Below are positions 1 to 6,184 of a DNA stretch of 8,913 nucleotides, in pieces. Position numbers and translations under genes: made by a program. A model generated the notes under the pieces. That model did no database searches. It saw only the letters and a program-made list of their open reading frames with translations, and was not told the DNA's origin. Origin of the DNA: Christensenella sp. UBA4651 (GTDB taxonomy: Bacteria > Bacillota > Clostridia > Christensenellales > UBA1242); contig DHMD01000022.1 of the NCBI GenBank assembly GCA_002405615.1, forward strand, positions 29,388 through 38,300, read 5' to 3'. How positions within the stretch are numbered: position 1 is the first letter of the stretch; every line of letters begins with the position of its first letter.

Positions 1-2
1 GC

Positions 3-890
3 GGCTTTGTGCAGAGCGAGAGGAATTTGGGGCGGAACCGTTCTTGCTGGATTTATGGGGATACTGTGGTTAGAGATGATGCCTATGTTTGCGGTGATGC
101 TGTGGTTATGGATTGCCAAGTTGATAAGAATGCTACAATTTGCGATTTGAGTATTGTTGCTAACTCAAATATAACAGATAATGCTGTTGTGAGTGGTAAA
201 ACGACAGTGTTAAATTCTTTTGTTAGTGGAAATGCGGTTGTCAGTGGACCTACTAGGTTATACAAATCTCAGGTAACAGGAAACGCTTGTGTATTTGAGA
301 AGGTTTGTTTGGAAAGGGTAACCATTGATGAGTGTGTCGGTTCTTTCCTTAAAAAGGAAAGATATGAAACTTGCGTATCTACTCACAAGTATACATTGGT
401 TCCTTTATCTGGTGATTTGGAGGGGCTGTTTAGATTGAGGGCTAACGAGGAATTGATAAATTATTGTGCAAAAACTAATCAAAAAGTGATACCAGAGGGG
501 GCTTTGGGGGGGATTGTTAGTGGTGCTCACAACCTGTCTAAACATGGTGATTGCTGGATTGATTATGATTCTATGGTGCTAGGGAATGCTAGCGTTCACG
601 ATTATGCGTTTGTTACTGGTAGGTCGGTGTTGTGTGAAAATGCAGTTGCTTGTGGCAGTACTTTGATTACTAATTGTATTTTGAGCGGTAACGCCTATGC
701 TGCAGGGCGTTCTAAATTAAAAAATATTACATTGGGTGGCAAATCTCGTGTATTCGGCTCTGCAAAACTAGGAAATGAATATGGTGGTGCCGATGTCAAG
801 TTTTGTAGTAGGCATAATTTTGATAATTTTAGTGTGGCGACCCATGAGGACCTTATGCTGTATCAGGGGCTAGCTGCTGGGCGAAAATAG
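3..890 (+). CDS. Left-handed beta-helix (YdcK/hexapeptide-like) protein, 5' end outside window
   Basis: The reading frame is open to the left edge, so the gene is 5'-truncated; the GTG at 9 is probably an internal valine (the frame reads Gly-Phe-Val-Gln-Ser). Residues here are counted from that GTG. The protein is a run of short imperfect turns of the type [VI]xGNAxV or GDAVV, as in left-handed parallel beta-helix proteins. Two modules are visible. Each starts with GG[FI]V, then NL, then CWI (residues 1–15 with the two codons before, and 167–184), followed by beta-helix turns (about 16–110 and 188–258). Before the second module, residues 128–166 look like the beta-strand cap that normally opens such proteins. 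The layout recalls E. coli YdcK, a protein of unknown function. No acyltransferase catalytic histidine can be assigned, so enzymatic activity is not claimed. No signal peptide is visible in the part present. No terminator follows the stop. Confidence 0.75.
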   Translation, partial: GFVQSERNLGRNRSCWIYGDTVVRDDAYVCGDAVVMDCQVDKNATICDLSIVANSNITDNAVVSGKTTVLNSFVSGNAVVSGPTRLYKSQVTGNACVFEKVCLERVTIDECVGSFLKKERYETCVSTHKYTLVPLSGDLEGLFRLRANEELINYCAKTNQKVIPEGALGGIVSGAHNLSKHGDCWIDYDSMVLGNASVHDYAFVTGRSVLCENAVACGSTLITNCILSGNAYAAGRSKLKNITLGGKSRVFGSAKLGNEYGGADVKFCSRHNFDNFSVATHEDLMLYQGLAAGRK

Positions 891-919
891 ATTAAATTTA
901 GAAAAAATTGCATAAAAGT

Positions 920-948
920 TTGCTTTAATTCGAATAATATGTTATTAT
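920..948 (+). promoter_or_regulatory. Sigma-A-like promoter for ruvX–DUF1292
   Basis: TTGCTT (920–925) and TATTAT (943–948) are separated by exactly 17 bases. The -10 matches the consensus at 5 of 6 positions and the -35 at 3 of 6. Transcription would start near 955, about 27 bases before the ruvX start codon. The preceding gene has no visible terminator, so read-through is also possible. Confidence 0.55.
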
Positions 949-981
949 AGTTTAACAAATCTTTTTGTTCAAGGGGAAATT

Positions 982-1395
982 ATGACTAGGAAAATGGGTT
1001 TAGATTTAGGAAATGTCAATATCGGTATTGCTTTTAGCGACCCGTTGGGTATGTTTGCCAGTGGTTTTGTAAATTATCGCAGGCAGACTCTTGAACAGGA
1101 TTTGAAATATATTGCCGATTTGGCTGTGGAAAAGCAGGTGGATACTATCGTGGTCGGTTTGCCCAAAAATATGGACGGAACGGACGGCGAGCGTGTGCAA
1201 TTTACCTATGACTTTTGCGCCGAGTTAAAGAAATTTACGTCTTTGCCTATCGTGTACCAAGATGAGCGTTTGACTACAGTTAGTGCGGAAAAATTGCTAA
1301 TCAGTGCCGATGTTAGGCGAGAGAAGCGCAAAACTGTCATTGATGAGGTTGCGGCTAGTATCATTTTGCAGAGTTATTTGGACAAGAAAATTTAA
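982..1395 (+). CDS. ruvX: RuvX/YqgF-family putative Holliday junction resolvase / pre-16S rRNA nuclease
   Basis: This is a 137-aa RNase H-fold protein of the usual length for the YqgF/RuvX family. The family is linked to Holliday-junction resolution and to 16S rRNA 5'-end maturation. Visible motifs are GLDLGNVNIGIAFSD (6–20), with the first acidic catalytic residue at D8; VGLPKNMDGTDGERV (58–72); QDERLTT (93–99); and IDEVAASIILQSYL (120–133), with the last acidic residue D121. The start is fixed by AAGGGGA (971–977) five bases upstream of ATG. It is followed after 17 bases by a DUF1292 gene, the usual Firmicutes partner. The IreB-family gene that often precedes ruvX is not found upstream. The family assignment is secure; which of the two proposed activities operates here cannot be seen from sequence. 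Confidence 0.93.
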   Translation: MTRKMGLDLGNVNIGIAFSDPLGMFASGFVNYRRQTLEQDLKYIADLAVEKQVDTIVVGLPKNMDGTDGERVQFTYDFCAELKKFTSLPIVYQDERLTTVSAEKLLISADVRREKRKTVIDEVAASIILQSYLDKKI

Positions 1396-1412
1396 TTAAG
1401 GAGTCTATTATT

Positions 1413-1739
1413 ATGGCAAAAAATGAAGAAATGGATAATCCAATTTTGAGGTTGTTGGACCCAGAGAACAGCGACCCAATCGTGTTGTTTGACGAGAACG
1501 AGAAGCCTGTAAGTTTTGAGCAAATCGCTCTAATCCCTTACCAAGAGAAGCTTTACGCAATCCTCAAACCTATCGAAAAAATGGACGGTGTGGCTGATGA
1601 TGAGGCTATCGTGTTCTCATTCGAGGAAGACGACTCAAACGAGGACCAATTGTTGGTGGTTGAGGAGAACGATGCCATCATTGATGAGGTCTTTGCAATT
1701 TACAACAAATTGCTCGATGAGCAAGGCGCTGCTGAGTAA
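1413..1739 (+). CDS. DUF1292 (YrzB-like) small acidic protein
   Basis: This 108-aa, strongly acidic protein has the DUF1292 pattern. A short stretch, IVLFDENEKPVSFEQIALIP (23–42), is followed by a strand ending in YAILKPIEKMDG, then an IVFSFEEDD segment, and finally a C-terminal helix with DEVFAIYNKLLDEQ. The function of the family is unknown. It is commonly found next to ruvX in Firmicutes, as here, and shares ruvX's transcript: the gap is 17 bases and AAGGAG (1398–1403) sits at a proper distance from ATG. No membrane segment or signal peptide is present. The codon choice is richer in ATC, AAC and GAG than that of the upstream beta-helix gene. A strong terminator begins within six bases of the stop codon. 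Confidence 0.85.
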   Translation: MAKNEEMDNPILRLLDPENSDPIVLFDENEKPVSFEQIALIPYQEKLYAILKPIEKMDGVADDEAIVFSFEEDDSNEDQLLVVEENDAIIDEVFAIYNKLLDEQGAAE

Positions 1740-1744
1740 AAAAT

Positions 1745-1799
1745 GCCCTAGTTTTGAAGTGACCCCTACGGGGTTCACTTCAGTTGTAGGGCTTTTTTT
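1745..1799 (+). terminator. Two-tier rho-independent terminator after the DUF1292 gene
   Basis: The outer stem GCCCTA (1745–1750) pairs with TAGGGC (1787–1792). The inner stem GAAGTGA plus CCCC (1756–1766) pairs with GGGG (1770–1773) and TCACTTC (1775–1781), with T1774 bulged and a TAC loop. Seven T follow (1793–1799). AAAAAA at 1738–1743 on the other side would also let it act on minus-strand transcripts. Confidence 0.9.
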
Positions 1800-1890
1800 A
1801 TTGTTTTTTAGGATTTGTTAATGCTTATAAATGCTAGCAAAGTTGTGTGTAAAATTCTACAAATTTTTATGAAAAATTGTGAAATTTGCC

Positions 1891-1919
1891 TTGATTTATT
1901 ATTTAATTTATGATATACT
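1891..1919 (+). promoter_or_regulatory. Extended -10 sigma-A promoter for rpsB–tsf
   Basis: TTGATT (1891–1896) and TATACT (1914–1919) are 17 bases apart, and a TG at 1911–1912 gives an extended -10. The start would be near 1926. It lies downstream of the terminator, in a strongly AT-rich stretch, and is the best promoter in the window. It also rules out the longer in-frame rpsB extension starting at 1879, which would lie upstream of the transcription start. Confidence 0.75.
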
Positions 1920-1925
1920 AGTGCT

Positions 1926-2043
1926 GTTGAAATACACACCGTGGGCTATTTTTGGCACCGTTGCCGCACTTTTTGTGAGGTTGAGCCAAGGAGTTTTAAC
2001 GCTTGCGGGCGGAACAAAAACGAATTTAAGGAGGATAATCCAA
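1926..2043 (+). promoter_or_regulatory. Putative structured 5' leader of rpsB
   Basis: This untranslated leader of about 118 nt is more GC-rich than its surroundings. TTGGC plus ACC (1952–1959) can pair with GGT (1979–1981) and GCCAA (1985–1989), with three bases bulged, and inside it CAC (1967–1969) pairs with GTG (1975–1977). A competing or pseudoknotted stem, GTGGGC (1941–1946) with GCC and CAC (1963–1965, 1967–1969), is also possible. Autoregulatory leaders are known for ribosomal protein operons, including S2 in some bacteria. I do not recognise this as a named family, so autoregulation is inference. Confidence 0.35.
2028..2034 (+). promoter_or_regulatory. Ribosome binding site that fixes the rpsB start
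   Basis: AAGGAGG lies nine bases upstream of GTG at 2044. This GTG is followed at once by the conserved S2 beginning SIKQLLEAGVQFGH, so it is preferred over ATG at 1879, which precedes the promoter. Confidence 0.8.
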
Positions 2044-2931
2044 GTGTCAATTTCAATTAAACAATTGCTCGAAGCTGGCGTTCAATTTGGGCACCCTACC
2101 AGACAATGGAACCCTAAAATGAGCAAGTACATTTTTTGTGCTCGTAACGATACTCACATTATCGATTTGGAGCAATCAGTAGTTTTGGTTCAACAGGCTT
2201 ATGACTACGTTAGAGATATGGTTTCTAAGGGTAAGACTGTATTGTTTGTTGGTACTAAAAAGCAGGCATGCGATGCAGTAAAAGAAGAGGCTGAGCGTTG
2301 TGGTATGTACTACGTAAACACTCGTTGGTTGGGTGGTACTCTCACAAACTTCAAGACCATTAGGTCAAGAGTTGACAGACTCGCAAAACTAAACAAGATG
2401 GAGCAAACTGGTGAGTTTGAGTTCTTCCCAAAGAAAGAAGTTCTCAAAATGAAGGCAGAGCGTGACAAATTGGAGAAGAACTTGGGCGGTATCAAGGATA
2501 TGACAAGTTTGCCTGGTTTGTTGTTTGTAGTAGACCTCAAAAAGGAGCATATCGCTATCAAAGAGGCTCGTGCTCTCGGTATCCCTGTTGTTGGTCTTGT
2601 TGATACAAACTGCGACCCAACACTTGTTGATGTTGTAATCCCTGGTAACGATGACGCTATCCGTTCTGTAAGATTAATTGCGGAGGCTGTTGCTAATGCT
2701 GTAATCGAGGCAAAGAGCGGCGATGTTCCTGAAACAAAGGAAGAAGTTAGCGAAGTGACAGAGGAAATCAACGAAGTTGGTGAAACTGTAGCAAAGAAAG
2801 TTTTTAAGAAGAAAGAAGAAGTTAAAGAAGAAACTGCCGAGGTAAAGGCTGAGGCTGCGGAAGATGCTCCTGTGAAAAAGACTAGGGCAAAGAAAACTGT
2901 AAAAGAAGAAAGTACTGAATCTGCAGAATAA
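2044..2931 (+). CDS. rpsB: 30S ribosomal protein S2
   Basis: This is a 295-aa protein, starting at GTG. The S2 core is complete: LLEAGVQFGHPTRQWNPKM (8–26), YIFCARNDTHIIDLEQ (29–44), FVGTKKQA (68–75), NTRWLGGTLTNF (92–103), LPGLLFVVD (156–164), and EARALGIPVVGLVDTNCDP (174–192) with IPGNDDAIRS (199–208). S2 binds the back of the 30S subunit late in assembly, between head and body. After about residue 225 a tail of some 70 residues, rich in Lys and Glu with alternating acidic and basic patches, extends the protein beyond the usual core length. It is first gene of an rpsB–tsf unit with its own promoter and leader; tsf follows after 24 bases. The identity is certain; the tail is probably disordered, which is inferred from composition only. 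Confidence 0.98.
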   Translation: MSISIKQLLEAGVQFGHPTRQWNPKMSKYIFCARNDTHIIDLEQSVVLVQQAYDYVRDMVSKGKTVLFVGTKKQACDAVKEEAERCGMYYVNTRWLGGTLTNFKTIRSRVDRLAKLNKMEQTGEFEFFPKKEVLKMKAERDKLEKNLGGIKDMTSLPGLLFVVDLKKEHIAIKEARALGIPVVGLVDTNCDPTLVDVVIPGNDDAIRSVRLIAEAVANAVIEAKSGDVPETKEEVSEVTEEINEVGETVAKKVFKKKEEVKEETAEVKAEAAEDAPVKKTRAKKTVKEESTESAE

Positions 2932-2955
2932 TGCTAAATAATAAGGAGTAAAATT

Positions 2956-3606
2956 ATGAGTTTAACTGATGACATCAAGACTTTGCGTGCTCGTACTCAA
3001 GCGGGTATGATGGATTGTAAAAACGCTCTCGAAGCGAATGGTGGCGATATGGATAAGGCTGCTCAATGGTTGAGAGAGAAAGGTATGGCTGCTGCAGCCA
3101 AGAAAGAGGGCAGAATTGCCTCAGAGGGTATTGTAGAATGTTATATCCACATGGGTGGTAAAATCGGTGTTATGGTAGAGTTGAACTGTGAGACCGACTT
3201 TGTAGCAAAGGGTGCACCTTTCAAGGAGCTTGCACACAACATCGCTATGCAAATCGCTGCATACAAGCCGCTATACGTTAGTGAAAAAGATGTTGACCAA
3301 GAAGCTCTCGAAAAAGAGCGTCAGATTTACCTTGCGCAAGCAATTAACGAGGGTAAGCCTGAGCAAGTAGCTCAAAAGATTGTTGAGGGGCGTATCAAAA
3401 AGTACTACAAGGAAGTTTGCTTGCTTGACCAAGAGTATTTTAGAGATTCATCAAAGACTGTAAGAGACTTGGTAAATGAGGCTGTCCTTTCAATCGGTGA
3501 GAAAATCACTGTTCGTCGCTTCGTTCGTTACGAAATGGGCGAGGGTTTGGAAAAGAGAGTTGACAATTTTGCAGAAGAAGTTGCAAAACAAGCCGCTGGT
3601 CAATAG
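2956..3606 (+). CDS. tsf: Elongation factor Ts
   Basis: This 216-aa protein is of the short EF-Ts type common in Firmicutes (E. coli EF-Ts is about 280 aa). It acts in the cytoplasm as the guanine nucleotide exchange factor for EF-Tu. The N-terminal UBA-like domain carries LRARTQAGMMDCKNAL (10–25) and AAQWLREKGMAAAAKK (35–50). The core shows the diagnostic NCETDFVAKG (77–86), the TDFV loop that contacts EF-Tu. The C-terminal part has the typical IGEKITVRRFVRYEMGEGLE (180–199) ending. AAGGAG (2943–2948) stands seven bases before ATG. It is paired with rpsB as in nearly all bacteria, but the following gene is not pyrH: a terminator starts within ten bases of the stop codon, so the operon ends here. 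Confidence 0.98.
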   Translation: MSLTDDIKTLRARTQAGMMDCKNALEANGGDMDKAAQWLREKGMAAAAKKEGRIASEGIVECYIHMGGKIGVMVELNCETDFVAKGAPFKELAHNIAMQIAAYKPLYVSEKDVDQEALEKERQIYLAQAINEGKPEQVAQKIVEGRIKKYYKEVCLLDQEYFRDSSKTVRDLVNEAVLSIGEKITVRRFVRYEMGEGLEKRVDNFAEEVAKQAAGQ

Positions 3607-3612
3607 TTGACA

Positions 3613-3646
3613 AAATAAAAGACTTTTGATAGTCTTTTATTTTTTT
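3613..3646 (+). terminator. Rho-independent terminator after tsf
   Basis: ATAAAAGACT (3615–3624) pairs perfectly with AGTCTTTTAT (3631–3640) around a six-base loop. The stem can be extended by two A-T pairs, and the T run reaches 3646. The stem is AT-rich but long, and its position directly after the tsf stop fits a transcript end. Confidence 0.85.
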
Positions 3647-3658
3647 ATCAAAAAACAT

Positions 3659-3687
3659 TTGCCAAAAATGTAAATTATTAGTAAAAT
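3659..3687 (+). promoter_or_regulatory. Sigma-A-like promoter for frr
   Basis: TTGCCA (3659–3664; 5 of 6 consensus) and TAAAAT (3682–3687; 5 of 6) are 17 bases apart. Transcription would begin near 3694, about 22 bases before the frr ATG, leaving room for the AGGAG at 3705–3709. The terminator just upstream makes an independent promoter necessary here. A TATATT at 3692–3697 lies too close to the ribosome binding site to be the better -10. Confidence 0.65.
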
Positions 3688-3715
3688 AGTGTATATTAAT
3701 ATTTAGGAGTTAATT

Positions 3716-4285
3716 ATGTTAAGTGAATATGATTCTAGTTTGTACGACGGTTTGAGTACGAGTTTGCAAAAAAATTTGGACCACTTTAATTCGGAATTAA
3801 ATTCAGTGAGAGCTGGTAGAGCAAACCCAAGATTGTTGGATAAAATTATGGTAGATTACTACGGCACTATGACGCCGTTAAATCAGATGGCAAACATTAG
3901 TGCGCCAGACCCACGCACCATTGCTGTTTCTCTTTGGGATATTAGTATGCTCAAAGAAACTCTCAAAGCAATTCAGGCTAGTGATTTGGGCTTGAACCCA
4001 AGCGATGATGGTAAGGTTATCAGACTTTTTGTGCCAGCACCTACCGAGGAGCGTAGATTGGAATTGGTCAAAATGATTAAGAAATTTGCAGAGGACACTC
4101 GTGTAAATATGCGTAATGGTCGCAGAGATTGTTTGGACGAATTCAAAAAGTTGAAGAAAGATAGCAAGATTACTGAGGACGAATTGAAAACTGCTGAAAA
4201 CGAAGTTCAGAAAATTCTTAACAAGTTTATTGACAAAGTTGAGGAGGCTCTCAAAGCAAAAGAAAAGGAAATTACCGAAGTTTAG
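3716..4285 (+). CDS. frr: Ribosome recycling factor
   Basis: At 189 aa it has the usual RRF length. RRF acts with EF-G to split post-termination ribosomes. The conserved blocks are present in order: LNSVRAGRANPRLLDKIMVDYYG (28–50), followed by TPLNQMANISAPDPRTIAVSLWD (53–75); then LNPSDDGKVIRLFVPAPTEERR (93–114); then the domain I helix segment VNMRNGRRDCLDEFKKL (130–146) with its conserved arginines; and a final long helix ending in KAKEKEI. ATG is preceded by AGGAG (3705–3709). In the usual Firmicutes order pyrH lies between tsf and frr; here its place is taken by a terminator and a promoter. uppS follows after 93 bases without a terminator, so the two are probably co-transcribed. Confidence 0.97.
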   Translation: MLSEYDSSLYDGLSTSLQKNLDHFNSELNSVRAGRANPRLLDKIMVDYYGTMTPLNQMANISAPDPRTIAVSLWDISMLKETLKAIQASDLGLNPSDDGKVIRLFVPAPTEERRLELVKMIKKFAEDTRVNMRNGRRDCLDEFKKLKKDSKITEDELKTAENEVQKILNKFIDKVEEALKAKEKEITEV

Positions 4286-4287
4286 GC

Positions 4288-4318
4288 TTGCAATTTGTTG
4301 AATTAATTTGCATATATT
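4288..4318 (+). promoter_or_regulatory. Weak candidate promoter upstream of uppS
   Basis: TTGCAA (4288–4293) and TATATT (4313–4318) are present, but the 19-base spacer is longer than ideal. No terminator separates frr from uppS, so this promoter is not needed and may be chance in AT-rich DNA. Confidence 0.2.
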
Positions 4319-4378
4319 AGTTTTGTTAGAGTTTAATTTTGTGAATATGTGTAATACTTTTAGTAAAAAGGAGTAGAG

Positions 4379-5101
4379 ATGGGGGCGAAAAAGGTAAAAA
4401 TTAATAAGCACTTGGATTTGAATCGTTTGCCCCAGCATATTGCAATAATTATGGACGGCAACGGTAGGTGGGCTACTCGTAGGGGTATGCCTAGGAATTT
4501 TGGACATAAGGCTGGTTGCGAAAATCTCAAAAAAATCGTAGAGCATATATATGATTTGGGTATAAAATGTGCAACTTTCTTTGTGTTTTCGACCGAAAAC
4601 TGGCGCCGTCCGAAAGAGGAAATCGATGGAATTTTTAATGTAGTCCGAGATTATATCAATGATGATGGCGATGACTTTGTGCGCAGGGATTCAAAAGTGG
4701 TAATTTCTGGCGATTATAAGAAACTGCCTAGTGATATCGTTGAGGCTTTTGACAACTTGATAGAAAAAACCAAAAATTGCAAGAGTTTTACGCTCAATTT
4801 GGCGGTAAATTATGGGGCAAGAGATGAACTGCTACGAGCCTTTAATTTGGCTCGTGAGGCGGGAGTTGAGTTAAAAACTGCGCAAGATTTGGAGCAGTAT
4901 CTATACACAGCGGATTTGCCTGACTTGGATTTTGTGATACGGACGAGCGGGGAAATGCGACTCAGCAACTTTATGCTTTGGCAGTTGGGGTATAGTGAGT
5001 TGTATTTTACAAAGACTTATTGGCCGTCATTTACGCCGAAAGAACTACAAAAAGCCCTCATTGATTTCCAAAAAAGAAAAAGGCGTTTCGGCGCTGTATA
5101 A
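4379..5101 (+). CDS. uppS: Isoprenyl transferase, probably undecaprenyl diphosphate synthase
   Basis: This 240-aa cis-prenyltransferase adds isopentenyl units to farnesyl diphosphate, making the C55 carrier precursor for peptidoglycan and other wall polymers. Motifs seen are HIAIIMDGNGRWA (20–32) with the diphosphate/Mg-binding D26; FGHKAG (41–46); FSTENWRRP (70–78); LNLAVNYGARDEL (139–151); and the C-terminal signature VIRTSGEMRLSNFMLWQ (186–202), followed by YSELYFT and WPSFT. All expected catalytic and substrate-binding positions look intact. AAAGGAG (4367–4373) precedes ATG. It is followed by cdsA after 16 bases, the standard lipid-synthesis pair. Product chain length cannot be read from sequence; C55 is inferred from context. 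The MEP-pathway genes dxr and ispG, often neighbours, are absent, so the source of its isopentenyl diphosphate is not shown here. Confidence 0.96.
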   Translation: MGAKKVKINKHLDLNRLPQHIAIIMDGNGRWATRRGMPRNFGHKAGCENLKKIVEHIYDLGIKCATFFVFSTENWRRPKEEIDGIFNVVRDYINDDGDDFVRRDSKVVISGDYKKLPSDIVEAFDNLIEKTKNCKSFTLNLAVNYGARDELLRAFNLAREAGVELKTAQDLEQYLYTADLPDLDFVIRTSGEMRLSNFMLWQLGYSELYFTKTYWPSFTPKELQKALIDFQKRKRRFGAV

Positions 5102-5117
5102 ACAATAGGAGAAATTT

Positions 5118-6125
5118 ATGGAAAATAAAGATGGGAAAGTAACCAACACTCCTGCAAATTTTTTGCCTAGAATAATTTGGGGCGGAATAATTCTTGTTGT
5201 GCTTGTCGGATTTTTTGCCCTAAGATTGTTGAGTGCTTATGTTTTTGATGTGTTGCTTGCCGCACTGATTATCATTTCTGCGCTAGAAGTGGAAAATGTG
5301 CTGCACAAAATGAATAGACCTACACATACTGTGGCGGTCGCACTATATCCGATATTGTGTTTTGCAATGGTTGCCGTTGCTGCTAATACTGGCTTGCACG
5401 CTGGTATTGCGTTGCTGTTTATGGTTTTGGCGATGTTCGTTCTGGGTGTAATTATCTTTGCTTATCCGCTGATTTTTGTAAAGGCTGGACGCAAGGCAAA
5501 AGAGAGAGATTCTTTTGAGGGTTCGCTACTGTACTACGCTTTTAGCAAAATGATAAATACGCTGTTTGTTTGTTTGTGGCCTACTTTGTTTTTTAGTTTT
5601 ACATTTATGCTAAACCACTACAATTTGTTGAGTGCTTCTAGTTATATAGAGGCATTCTGCAATCCTGAAATGGGAGTTGATTTTGGGCTCTTTGCGTTGG
5701 TATTCTTGTTTGCTACTACAATGGCTGCGGATACTTGCGCAATGATGTCTGGCAGATTTATCGGTGGGCCAAAAATTAGCCTAACGAAACTGGGGCCTGG
5801 TAAGTCTTGGACAGGCTTAATCGGTGGTATTATCGGCGCTACTTTGATGGGTATGATTATTTACTTTATCTTTAATGCGTTCTATGGTTACAGCACTTTG
5901 TTTAGTTCGCTACATTATGGTGCTTGGACATTCTTGTTGGGTGGATTCTTTGCTGGTGTATTTAATATGACTGGCGATATATTTAGTTCATTCTTCAAAC
6001 GTAGAGCAGTTATCAAAGATTTTAGTCAACTCATTCCCGGACACGGTGGCGTAATGGATAGATGCAATGGCTTGCTCGTAAACTCTGTATTTGTGTTTGT
6101 ATTCTTTATCATATTGTTTGGCTAA
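5118..6125 (+). CDS. cdsA: Phosphatidate cytidylyltransferase (CDP-diglyceride synthase)
   Basis: This 335-aa polytopic membrane protein has about eight hydrophobic segments. The family converts phosphatidic acid and CTP to CDP-diacylglycerol, the precursor of bacterial phospholipids. The second half carries the core: ADTCAMMSGRFIGG (204–217), GPGKSWTGLIGG (226–237), and the family signature at 291–317 (S-F-F-K-R, K-D, then PGHGGVMDR). The signature normally ends D-R-hydrophobic-D; here it reads D314-R315-C316-N317, so the last acidic residue is replaced by Asn (codon AAT at 6066–6068). The protein is also longer than the usual 260–280 aa, mainly through residues 117–190. AGGAG (5107–5111) fixes ATG. 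It lies between uppS and rseP, as expected except that dxr is missing. The family call is firm; full activity is slightly uncertain because of the Asn. Confidence 0.92.
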   Translation: MENKDGKVTNTPANFLPRIIWGGIILVVLVGFFALRLLSAYVFDVLLAALIIISALEVENVLHKMNRPTHTVAVALYPILCFAMVAVAANTGLHAGIALLFMVLAMFVLGVIIFAYPLIFVKAGRKAKERDSFEGSLLYYAFSKMINTLFVCLWPTLFFSFTFMLNHYNLLSASSYIEAFCNPEMGVDFGLFALVFLFATTMAADTCAMMSGRFIGGPKISLTKLGPGKSWTGLIGGIIGATLMGMIIYFIFNAFYGYSTLFSSLHYGAWTFLLGGFFAGVFNMTGDIFSSFFKRRAVIKDFSQLIPGHGGVMDRCNGLLVNSVFVFVFFIILFG

Positions 6126-6139
6126 TATGAATAAAATTA

Positions 6140-6170
6140 AGTGCGGGCGGATAAACCCGCACTACTTTTT
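6140..6170 (+). terminator. GC-rich hairpin with short T run between cdsA and rseP
   Basis: AGTGCGGG (6140–6147) pairs with CCCGCACT (6156–6163) around an eight-base loop, followed by ACTTTTT. This looks like an intrinsic terminator or attenuator. No convincing promoter fits between it and the rseP ribosome binding site at 6173, so rseP would then depend on read-through; partial termination or RNA processing is an alternative. Confidence 0.65.
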
Positions 6171-6184
6171 GTAGGGAGGTAAAT

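Noticed and set aside
928..935. Palindrome ATTCGAAT in the spacer of the ruvX promoter
   Set aside because: Eight bases of palindrome in AT-rich DNA are easily expected by chance, and no second copy lies upstream of other promoters in the window.
1588..1821. Alternative-frame open frame overlapping the DUF1292 gene and running through the terminator
   Set aside because: It overlaps a gene with a proper ribosome binding site and family match, and it would be cut off by the terminator hairpin.
1879..2043. In-frame N-terminal extension of rpsB starting at ATG 1879, with hydrophobic residues like a membrane segment
   Set aside because: It begins upstream of the promoter -35 and -10 (1891–1919), S2 proteins start at the SIKQLLEAG block, and AAGGAGG is well placed for GTG at 2044.
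2310..2771. Minus-strand open frame of 153 codons opposite rpsB
   Set aside because: It is a shadow of a highly conserved gene; the Ser/Thr-rich translation shows no domain.
3878..4546. Long minus-strand open frame (222 codons) opposite frr and the start of uppS
   Set aside because: It is antisense to two clear conserved genes, its composition is low-complexity (Phe, Asn, Leu, Ser rich), and there is no supporting ribosome binding site or known motif.
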